In this document: piece after piece, positions 6,194 to 11,269 of the stretch
Numbering within the stretch: the stretch's first letter is position 1
Layout of the letters: each line of letters opens with the position of its first letter
Assembly (NCBI GenBank): GCA_018812505.1
Contig: JAHJDK010000076.1
Span: 1 to 11,269, forward strand
Length of the DNA: 11,269 nucleotides
From: Nanobdellota archaeon
GTDB lineage: Archaea; Nanobdellota; Nanobdellia; Woesearchaeales; GCA-2686295
Direction: 5' to 3'
Notes under the pieces: model-generated
The model's database searches: none
Told to the model about the DNA's origin: nothing
What the model saw: the letters and a program-made list of their open reading frames with translations, nothing else
Program-made: the position numbers and the translations under genes

Positions 6194-6701
6194 AAACATG
6201 CAATATATGAAGCATTCTTTCAAGCCAACACTTTATACGTTTATACCTATAATCATCATTTTTGGATGGTTAAATGCGCATATGGCTTATTTACCAATAA
6301 CTCCTGGTAGTGAGTTTCAAATTAGTGCAGAATTTAAGCAAGGAACTTTTGGAGAGGTTTCGTTAGAGGTTATTCCTGACTTAGAATTTTTATCAACCAG
6401 TGTTCAAACAATAGAAAATAACGCTGCTTTTTGGACCTTAAAAGGTGGTGAAGGAGAATACTTAATGAAATTTATGTTTAGTAATAGAGAATTTGAAAAA
6501 GATTTATTTATTACAGAAGAAAATAGTTATGCAACACCTGTTAAAATTATTAAAGATTCTGATCTTGTCAAGATACTAATACATAATAAGAAAGTTAAAC
6601 CTTTAGAAAACTTTGGAATTGGTTTAAGTTGGATATGGACTTATATAATTTTATCAGTGATTTTTAGTATTATTTTGAGAAAAATACTTAAGATTAGCTA
6701 A
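6183..6701 (+). CDS. C-terminal part of a split DUF106/EMC3-like membrane insertase: TM2, beta-rich insert, TM3
   Basis: It continues the same insertase in the +1 frame. It opens with MMDKNMQYMKHSFKPTLYTF, the family's membrane-entry segment, and TM2 (~16-36) with IPIIIIFGWLNAH. Residues ~38-142 are a beta-rich soluble region (PGSEFQISAEF, GEVSLEV, AAFWTLKGGEGEYLMKFMF, FEKDLFITEE) predicted to lie outside the membrane. TM3 (~149-167) is followed by a short basic tail, RKILKIS. Positive residues then place the C-terminus in the cytoplasm, as in EMC3. It overlaps the upstream frame by 11 bases. It could be translated by re-initiation at ATG 6183 or 6186, or only as a fusion produced by slippage. 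A split real gene, a pseudogene or a base-call error remain possible. Confidence 0.72.
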   Translation: MMDKNMQYMKHSFKPTLYTFIPIIIIFGWLNAHMAYLPITPGSEFQISAEFKQGTFGEVSLEVIPDLEFLSTSVQTIENNAAFWTLKGGEGEYLMKFMFSNREFEKDLFITEENSYATPVKIIKDSDLVKILIHNKKVKPLENFGIGLSWIWTYIILSVIFSIILRKILKIS

Positions 6702-6704
6702 AGT

Positions 6705-6712
6705 TTTATAAA
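6705..6712 (+). promoter_or_regulatory. Possible TATA box for eL34
   Basis: TTTATAAA lies right after the insertase stop and about 30 bases before the eL34 ATG at 6739. Archaeal transcription usually begins ~25 bases downstream of such a box, giving a start near 6733-6736 and a nearly leaderless mRNA. This agrees with the lack of a Shine-Dalgarno before eL34. The background is AT-rich, so chance is possible. Confidence 0.45.
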
Positions 6713-6738
6713 CAGTAAATTTTTTTGAGATATTGAAA

Positions 6739-7005
6739 ATGCCAGCAGGAAATAAAAAATCAGGAACTTTCAGGAAGATTTTTAAAAAAATTATTAGTGG
6801 TAAAAATGTTATTCACTATAAAAAAAGAAAACCTAAACAACATAAATGTGCTGAATGTGGTAAGGAATTATCAGGCATTCCTAGATTGACACCTATTAAG
6901 ATGCAAGCTTTGTCAAAGACTGAGAAAAGACCTGAAAGGCCTTATGGTGGAAATTTATGTAGTATTTGTACTAGAAAAAAAATAATTCAAAAAGCAAGGT
7001 CTTAA
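6739..7005 (+). CDS. rpl34e: Ribosomal protein eL34
   Basis: Large-subunit protein of archaea and eukaryotes with a zinc ribbon. The start MPAGNKKSGTFRKIF, the middle NVIHYKKRKPKQHKC, the cysteine pairs C37/C40 and C74/C77, and the block KTEKRPERPYGGNLCSICTR are diagnostic. Length is 88 residues, as expected. I chose ATG 6739 because homologs begin MPA; the in-frame TTG at 6733 is less likely. No Shine-Dalgarno is present, and a TATA-like box sits about 30 bases upstream, so it may have its own short-leader transcript as well as readthrough from the operon. In many archaea cmk separates eL34 from eL14; here only 105 non-coding bases do. Confidence 0.96.
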   Translation: MPAGNKKSGTFRKIFKKIISGKNVIHYKKRKPKQHKCAECGKELSGIPRLTPIKMQALSKTEKRPERPYGGNLCSICTRKKIIQKARS

Positions 7006-7046
7006 GTGTTATTGGCAACATGCACTGTTCTTAAGATCATTAAAAA

Positions 7047-7057
7047 CTAAATATTTT
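7047..7057 (+). promoter_or_regulatory. Possible TATA box for eL14
   Basis: CTAAATATTTT, preceded by an A-rich stretch that could act as a BRE, lies in the gap between eL34 and eL14. A start ~25 bases downstream would fall at about 7077, just before the strong Shine-Dalgarno at 7080. The rest of the 7006-7110 gap shows no RNA gene or convincing hairpin. Confidence 0.35.
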
Positions 7058-7079
7058 GGTAATACTTAAAAAAATCCTT

Positions 7080-7087
7080 GGAGGTGA
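7080..7087 (+). promoter_or_regulatory. Perfect Shine-Dalgarno in front of TTG 7093, not ATG 7111
   Basis: GGAGGTGA is the best Shine-Dalgarno in the window. It ends five bases before a TTG codon at 7093, an ideal distance, but 23 bases before the ATG at 7111. It therefore marks TTG 7093 as the original eL14 start. From there the frame reads (M)FEI and then TGA. Confidence 0.75.
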
Positions 7088-7092
7088 TTTTT

Positions 7093-7107
7093 TTGTTTGA
7101 AATTTGA
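7093..7107 (+). other. Interrupted N-terminus of eL14: TTG start, FEI, then in-frame TGA
   Basis: Reading from TTG 7093 in the eL14 frame gives Met-Phe-Glu-Ile, TGA, Arg, Met, Cys, Val, Lys. Archaeal eL14 proteins begin with a pattern like (F/I)E(I/V)GR(V/L)C(V/M)K, so everything matches except that the conserved Gly codon (for example GGA) is TGA. One base change explains it; no indel is needed. The segment may now work as a four-codon leader whose stop lies three bases before ATG 7111, allowing re-initiation. Confidence 0.6.
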
Positions 7108-7110
7108 AGA

Positions 7111-7473
7111 ATGTGTGTAAAAATAGCTGGAAGAGACGCGGGTTTGAAATGTGTAATTGTAGATATTATTGACGACAACTTTGTTTTAATAGATGGTCAG
7201 ACTAGAAGAAGAAAGTGCAATGTTAAACATTTAGAACCTTTGAAAGGTGTTGTTAAACTTAAGAAAAAAGCAACTCACATAGATGTTGTTGCAGAGTTTA
7301 AGAAACTTAAGATAATTATTAAAGAGACAAAACCTAAGAAAGCAACTGAGAAACCTAAAAAGTTAAAGAAGAAAAAAGTTGTAACTTCTGATGATAATAG
7401 TGATGTGGCTGTTAAGGCTGTTTCAGAACTGAAAAAAGAAAAAGTCTCTGAAAAAAAGAAACCTAAAAAATAA
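7111..7473 (+). CDS. rpl14e: Ribosomal protein eL14, shortened N-terminus and Lys-rich tail
   Basis: Large-subunit protein with an SH3-like KOW fold. CVKIAGRDAGLKCVIVDIID (2-21), then NFVLIDGQTRRRKCNVKHLE (23-42), are characteristic of archaeal eL14. The usual first ~6 residues (xFEIGR) are present in the DNA upstream but cut off by a TGA at 7105, so the listed ATG 7111 is the first start giving an open frame. This Met sits where homologs have Val/Leu. Residues ~70-120 are a Lys-rich, low-complexity tail beyond the usual core. The start region is uncertain: re-initiation at 7111, or readthrough of TGA from TTG 7093, would give different N-termini. The TAA end overlaps the convergent LOG gene by 11 bases. 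Confidence 0.9.
   Translation: MCVKIAGRDAGLKCVIVDIIDDNFVLIDGQTRRRKCNVKHLEPLKGVVKLKKKATHIDVVAEFKKLKIIIKETKPKKATEKPKKLKKKKVVTSDDNSDVAVKAVSELKKEKVSEKKKPKK
7446..7462 (-). terminator. Possible oligo-T terminator of the pheS-pheT-LOG operon
   Basis: Directly after the LOG stop, the minus strand reads GGTTTC and then seven T's (7457-7451), inside the eL14 coding end. Archaeal RNA polymerase can terminate on T tracts without a hairpin. The T tract is also just the complement of Lys codons, so the evidence is modest. Confidence 0.35.
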
Positions 7474-8086
7474 TTTTTTTATTTTTATTTATTTGTTTGA
7501 TAACTTTTTCCCAATCTTTTTTATCTGTTAAATGAAGCATATCTTTATCAAGTTCAGTTAATATATTTCTTTTTTTTCTACTTTCATCAACTAATTTTAA
7601 GACTTTTTTAACAGCTTCTTCAGGTGTATCTGCGGATTCGATTTTCAGTGTTTTTCTAATATCTAAATGTTTTCCTGCGAATTGTTGAGCAATGCCTCCA
7701 CTAGTTTTTATTGCAACCATAGGTTTTTCTCTTATATAGCCATAAGTTGCTTCATTAAGTGTGCCTGCTCCCCCATGTATTATTATTGCTCCATCACAAG
7801 AATTAACATTAATAGCATCTCTGCTCCAGCCAATTCCTGTTGCAATAGTTACATCAGCATATTTATTAACTTTTTTTATGCTTTCCCAAGGAATTATACC
7901 AACAGTTAATCCTCCTTCTTTTTTTGCTCCCTTTAAAGCTGCTTCCATAACACCCATACCGCCGCCAGTTATGGTTATACAATTTTTTTTTGCTAATTCT
8001 TCTCCAACTGTAACTGCAAAATCATATGCTTTCTTTGTGCAAATTGCTTTGCTTGAACCTAATACTGCTATTTGTATTCTCTTCAT
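7463..8086 (-). CDS. LOG/SLOG-superfamily protein (TIGR00725-like, 'lysine decarboxylase-like' fold)
   Basis: A 207-residue Rossmann-type protein. It opens with a strand, IQIAVLGSS (4-12), followed by TGGGMGVMEAALKGA (40-54), GIGWSRDAINVNSCDGAIII (84-103) and GGAGTLNEATYGY (105-117). The last is the LOG signature GGxGTxxE, with Glu112 and Arg89 as candidate catalytic residues; the Pro before GG in classical LOG enzymes is His104. LOG enzymes remove ribose 5-phosphate from nucleotides, and other SLOG members sense nucleotides. The true substrate is unknown. The last ~40 residues are a helical extension. The start is ATG 8086 with GAGGTGA four bases before it. It overlaps the pheT TGA stop as ATGA, so it is coupled to pheT. 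The TAG stop lies inside the convergent eL14 gene. Confidence 0.88.
   Translation of the reverse strand: MKRIQIAVLGSSKAICTKKAYDFAVTVGEELAKKNCITITGGGMGVMEAALKGAKKEGGLTVGIIPWESIKKVNKYADVTIATGIGWSRDAINVNSCDGAIIIHGGAGTLNEATYGYIREKPMVAIKTSGGIAQQFAGKHLDIRKTLKIESADTPEEAVKKVLKLVDESRKKRNILTELDKDMLHLTDKKDWEKVIKQINKNKKIIF
7474..7493 (+). terminator. Oligo-T terminator of the ribosomal protein operon
   Basis: Seven T's right after the eL14 TAA are followed by A-TTTTT-A-TTT, a T-rich tract of about 20 bases. Archaeal intrinsic termination needs only such tracts. It lies over the last codons of the LOG gene on the other strand. Confidence 0.5.
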
Positions 8087-9756
8087 TTTTTCACCTCTGT
8101 TAATAATTCTGATAAGTTCAGTTCAAAAACACATACAGGCATATCTATTCCAAAGTTATCTAAAACTAAAGGGTTTATTTCTCCCAAGTATGCAACCGCT
8201 TTATTATTAATATAGACTCTTCCAACTCTTCCTTTTATAAAAGAATCATGGTTAACTTCTTCTATATCATATTTTAAACCAAGAGTTCTCATAAGATAAT
8301 CTAGTGTTTGTTTTGCTTCTGTAAAATCTGCGTTTTTGTCAGATTTAGCCCATGCTATTCTGACAGGATTTTTTGTTTTAGTTTCAGCAGATTCGTCGTG
8401 TAATACTACTTCACCAATTTCAAATATTTCTTGAGGATATTCTTGATTTGTGTTTTTGCTTAAGAATTCAATTAAGCAAGGAGTTATCCAAGTTCTAAAA
8501 ATAGACCAGTTTTTAGATACTGGATTGCTTATTTCAACAGCTTTTAAACTCTTTAAATTCATCTTTTTAATAAGAGTTTCTTTATTTGTTAATGTGTATG
8601 ATAATATTTCTTGAGCGCCTGTTCCAATCATTATATTTGCGATTTCTTTTGATAACCAATTTATATCTTGCATACTTTTTTCAGTTATTAGTTGTGGACT
8701 TTTAGGTTCTATATTATTATATCCATATCTAATAATGACATCTTCTAAAACATCAACAGGATGCATAATATCTTGTCTGTAATAAGGATATTTTAACAAT
8801 AGTTTAGATCCTTTTTCATTAACATCATAATTTGCTTCTTTTAATAATGAGATTATTTTTTTCTTTCCAATACTCAAACCAATCATTTTTTCAATGTATT
8901 TCCATTCAATAGATATGCTTTTTTGTTTTAAGTCAGGAGTGGTTATTTTTTTATCAGGATAAACAACTTTAACAGTTTCTAATTCTCCACCTCTATCAAT
9001 AAGTGCTTGAACTATAACATTGAGTGCAGGCATAATATATTTGAATAAGAATCCACTGCATTCAATAAACAAGTCTTTTGTTTGGTCAGTTACTTTTCCA
9101 GTGTGATTAGAATTAATTATTGGTGGCATAGACAATACTTCACCTAAAGAGTCAATAAATACAGGATATTTATCATAACTCTCTAACAGATTTGAATATT
9201 CTTTTCCTTTAGGATGTTTAATTAATATTTGTCTTAAATTTAGTTCTTCTGAAAAATCAAGTGGGATGAATTTTATCTCAGTTGGTTTAAAAGCTTTATA
9301 AGTTATAGGACTTTTAATCTTATGCAAGTCATAAACTCCTATTGCTGCTTCTTTTCTTTTACTTCCAAATGTTTCACAGACCTTTTCTTGTAATTGAATT
9401 AATTGTGAAAGAACATCAGAGTTTATATTTAGATTTCTTATAACTGCACAAACAGTTAAAGGTCTTATATTTTTTAAGTTATTATCAACTTGTACTATTA
9501 TACCAGAATCTTTGACTTTCTTGAGAAAATCATTTTTAAAATTGTACTTAGTTCTTATCTCTCTAGCAATTCCTTCTACAGACCATAAGTCAGGTCTGTT
9601 AGTGTCTGCTATTTCAACTTTTATTGTATTTTTATCTTCTCCTACACCTTCAATTTCTCCTTTTACAAGCATTAGACTTTCTTCTAATTCATCATCTGAA
9701 AGATTTTTATCTATAAGTTTGAATAAGTCTTTTTTTGAAAATTCTATTGTTGGCAT
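8083..9756 (-). CDS. pheT: Phenylalanyl-tRNA synthetase beta subunit, archaeal type
   Basis: Structural and editing subunit of the (alpha-beta)2 enzyme that charges tRNA-Phe in the cytoplasm. At 557 residues it is the short archaeal/eukaryotic form without the bacterial N-terminal tRNA-binding fold and C-terminal anticodon-binding domain. Visible order: N-terminal domain with IADTNRPDLWSVEGIAREIR (49-68); B3/B4 editing domain with GSKRKEAAIGVYDLHKI (131-147) and PPIINSNHTGKV (211-222); B5 domain (~278-355) with YRQDIMHPVDVLEDVIIRYG (326-345); and a catalytic-like C-terminal domain with VEISNPVSKNWSIFRTWITP (407-426) and the late YLGEINPLVLDNF (523-535). The ATG directly follows the pheS TAG. 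Its TGA overlaps the LOG start. Confidence 0.97.
   Translation of the reverse strand: MPTIEFSKKDLFKLIDKNLSDDELEESLMLVKGEIEGVGEDKNTIKVEIADTNRPDLWSVEGIAREIRTKYNFKNDFLKKVKDSGIIVQVDNNLKNIRPLTVCAVIRNLNINSDVLSQLIQLQEKVCETFGSKRKEAAIGVYDLHKIKSPITYKAFKPTEIKFIPLDFSEELNLRQILIKHPKGKEYSNLLESYDKYPVFIDSLGEVLSMPPIINSNHTGKVTDQTKDLFIECSGFLFKYIMPALNVIVQALIDRGGELETVKVVYPDKKITTPDLKQKSISIEWKYIEKMIGLSIGKKKIISLLKEANYDVNEKGSKLLLKYPYYRQDIMHPVDVLEDVIIRYGYNNIEPKSPQLITEKSMQDINWLSKEIANIMIGTGAQEILSYTLTNKETLIKKMNLKSLKAVEISNPVSKNWSIFRTWITPCLIEFLSKNTNQEYPQEIFEIGEVVLHDESAETKTKNPVRIAWAKSDKNADFTEAKQTLDYLMRTLGLKYDIEEVNHDSFIKGRVGRVYINNKAVAYLGEINPLVLDNFGIDMPVCVFELNLSELLTEVKK
8091..8097 (-). promoter_or_regulatory. Shine-Dalgarno site of the LOG gene
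   Basis: On the minus strand GAGGTGA lies four bases before the ATG at 8086 and inside the end of pheT. It fixes the LOG start and suggests efficient independent initiation. Confidence 0.7.
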
Positions 9757-11269
9757 CTATAACACCTTTTTGCAAAATCTTAAAAAATCAAGTTTTTGAC
9801 TGAATAATTCTCTAATATCACTAATTCCTAATTTTAGCATAGCTAGTCTGTCAATTCCAAATCCCCATGCAATTACAGGTTCTTTTATACCTAATGGTTC
9901 TGTTAGTTCAGGTCTAAATATGCCTGCACCTGCTAGTTCCATCCAGCCAAATTCAGGATGTTTAGCAGATATTTGAACAGAGGGTTCTGTAAATGGGAAA
10001 TAATCCGGAAAAAACTTTACTTCTTCAGCACCAGTCATTTCTATTGTGAAATCTTTTAATAACCCAAGTAAGTCTTTGAATGATAAGTTTTTTTCTACGA
10101 CAAAACCTCCTAATTGGTTAAATTCAACTCCATGAGTTGCATCAATCACATCTGGTCTAAAGCATCTAACAAGACTAAAATATTTTCCAGGTATTTTAAC
10201 TCCCTTAGACATAAATCTAGGTGATATGGCTGTATCATGAGATCTAGGCATTAATTGGGATGCAACATCTTCATTCCATTTATAGTCCCATCCTTTTGAT
10301 CCGGTTTTTCCACCTGTTTCATGAACTGATTTAACTGCTTGTACAATATTTTTTGGAGGAAGAACTCCTTTTTTTGGATCCTTAATTTTATAGGTATCTG
10401 ACCAGGTTCTAGCAGGATGATTTTGAGGTTGATAGAGAGCATCAAAGTTGAAAAACTCAAGTTCTATTATAGGTCCAGTCATTTCAACAAATCCCATTGA
10501 GACAACTTTTTCTCTAACTTTTTCGATAAACTCTGAATAAGGTTGTCTTTTTCCTGCAAACACTTTTGGTACATTAATATTTATGTCATATTCTCTAAAC
10601 ATCTTATTCTTCCAAAAACCCTTTTTTAGCATTTCAGGTGTTAATCTGTCAAGATATTCTTTTTTTGAGTCTCCTTTTTTAACTAGTTCTTCTCCTAATT
10701 TTGTTAATGATATTTTTTTTATTTTTTTTAATTCTTTTTTGAGAATTTTTTTCCGACTTATTAAATTGTCATAAGAAAATTTATCTTCGTCTTTCAAAGA
10801 GTTCATTTCAAGAGGAAATTTTTCCTTTAGAAACTTTTCCTCAAGAAATTCTTTTTTTAATAAATCTCTTCCATGAGCAGTTAAGGTTATTATTAATTCT
10901 TTGTCTTTAGATACTGTTATGGCTGCTTTTTTTCTTAAAGAGCCAATACAAATATTTAATTCATCTTTTTCTAATTCGGCATTTTTTTGTATTTCTGTTA
11001 TGGTATTTTTCTTTGCTGATGCTTCAAGAAATCTTCTTTCAGGCAAACCAATTTTTAGATATTTATTTCCATTTTCATCAAGAGATATAATTTCTTTTGT
11101 TTCTTCTTTTATCTCAACAAGGTTTTTGTTGTAAAGCCATTGTATGGCTCTCGTGGCTTCAACTTCTTTTAATAAGGATTTTTTTGCCAGTTCAGAAATT
11201 GTTATTTCATTTTTTATATGTGGAAGAGCTTTTCTCTCGAAAGAGTGTAATTTTTTAATAATTTTATTG
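9757..11269 (-). CDS. pheS: Phenylalanyl-tRNA synthetase alpha subunit, archaeal type (N-terminus outside the window)
   Basis: Catalytic subunit, making Phe-AMP and transferring Phe to tRNA-Phe. The open frame continues to the window edge, so 503 residues are visible and the start lies outside; a TTG at 11046 is internal. The first ~75 residues form a winged-helix domain of family type, ending ...NGNKYLKIGLPERRFLE. A second tRNA-binding segment follows, rich in Lys and Glu. The class II core has GFVEMTGPIIE (motif 1; ~259-269), KYFSLVRCFRPDVIDATHGV (motif 2; ~362-381), GWMELAGAGIFRPELTEPLG (~441-460) and the motif 3 block GFGIDRLAMLKLGISDIREL. The end is CKKVL followed by TAG. It abuts pheT with no gap. 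No frameshift is seen. Confidence 0.97.
   Translation of the reverse strand, partial: NKIIKKLHSFERKALPHIKNEITISELAKKSLLKEVEATRAIQWLYNKNLVEIKEETKEIISLDENGNKYLKIGLPERRFLEASAKKNTITEIQKNAELEKDELNICIGSLRKKAAITVSKDKELIITLTAHGRDLLKKEFLEEKFLKEKFPLEMNSLKDEDKFSYDNLISRKKILKKELKKIKKISLTKLGEELVKKGDSKKEYLDRLTPEMLKKGFWKNKMFREYDININVPKVFAGKRQPYSEFIEKVREKVVSMGFVEMTGPIIELEFFNFDALYQPQNHPARTWSDTYKIKDPKKGVLPPKNIVQAVKSVHETGGKTGSKGWDYKWNEDVASQLMPRSHDTAISPRFMSKGVKIPGKYFSLVRCFRPDVIDATHGVEFNQLGGFVVEKNLSFKDLLGLLKDFTIEMTGAEEVKFFPDYFPFTEPSVQISAKHPEFGWMELAGAGIFRPELTEPLGIKEPVIAWGFGIDRLAMLKLGISDIRELFSQKLDFLRFCKKVL
9763..9767 (-). promoter_or_regulatory. Shine-Dalgarno site of pheT
   Basis: AGGTG on the minus strand lies six bases before the pheT ATG at 9756 and within the last codons of pheS. 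It supports this start and coupled translation of the two subunits. Confidence 0.6.

Noticed and set aside
7105..7107. Genome-wide reassignment of UGA to glycine
   Set aside because: uL5, uS5, SecY and PheT all end naturally at TGA at family-consistent positions, and no other conserved gene in the window has an in-frame TGA. One site is not enough.
7006..7110. A tRNA, small RNA or hairpin in the eL34-eL14 gap
   Set aside because: No cloverleaf, K-turn or good stem is visible; the partial repeat TGTT...AACA near 7008-7021 is only four base pairs. Only the TATA-like element and the Shine-Dalgarno can be supported.
7761..8210. 149-codon plus-strand open frame opposite LOG and pheT
   Set aside because: It is the complement of two clearly conserved genes (LOG motifs GGAGTLNE and the PheT C-terminus), starts without a Shine-Dalgarno, and matches no family I recognise. 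It is a shadow frame.
11044..11046. TTG at 11046 as the start of PheS
   Set aside because: The frame stays open to the window edge and the upstream 74 codons encode the expected winged-helix domain leading into GLPERRFLE, so TTG 11046 is an internal Leu codon.
1..11269. CRISPR array, insertion sequence, integrase or defence genes
   Set aside because: No regularly spaced direct repeats, terminal inverted repeats or transposase-like frames were seen; nearly all the sequence is accounted for by translation and membrane-insertion genes.

Overview
The window is a strongly AT-rich stretch of an archaeal chromosome. It holds the distal half of the spc-type ribosomal protein operon on the plus strand, facing a phenylalanyl-tRNA synthetase operon on the minus strand. 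The archaeal assignment rests on the archaeal/eukaryotic-type proteins eL32, eL19, eL34 and eL14 placed among uS14, uS8, uL6, uL18, uS5, uL30, uL15 and SecY, on an Oxa1-superfamily (DUF106/EMC3-like) insertase gene after secY, and on archaeal-type PheS and PheT. Very low GC, A-rich codons, tight gene packing and sequence style suggest a reduced DPANN genome (Woesearchaeota/Pacearchaeota-like). That placement is inference from recognition, not a phylogeny.

Layout. Bases 3-74 are the last codons of uL5. From 71 to 6701 there is an almost gapless run: uS14, uS8, uL6, eL32, eL19, uL18, uS5, uL30, uL15, SecY, and a membrane insertase broken into two overlapping reading frames. A TATA-like element then precedes eL34, and another precedes eL14, whose Lys-rich end runs into the convergent partner. 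The minus strand, read from the right edge, carries pheS (its first codons lie outside the window), pheT, and a small LOG/SLOG Rossmann-fold gene coupled to pheT. The two operons meet tail to tail with an 11-base overlap of coding ends.

Functionally, the plus-strand genes build both ribosomal subunits plus the membrane machinery for nascent proteins (SecY channel and Oxa1-like insertase). The minus-strand genes charge tRNA-Phe, with a putative nucleotide-processing or nucleotide-sensing enzyme as a passenger. The genes adk, cmk and truB, often interleaved with these genes in other archaea, are not in this window.

Two places stand out. (1) The insertase is split exactly at a run of ten A's; one A fewer (or two more) would restore one 250-residue protein. 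(2) The eL14 gene has a perfect Shine-Dalgarno in front of a TTG codon and the family's usual N-terminal residues, but the codon where homologs have glycine is TGA. Smaller oddities are Lys/Glu-rich tails on four ribosomal proteins, an N-terminal extension on uS14, a beta-rich extracytoplasmic insertion in the insertase, and recurrent TAAAATG gene junctions without Shine-Dalgarno sites.
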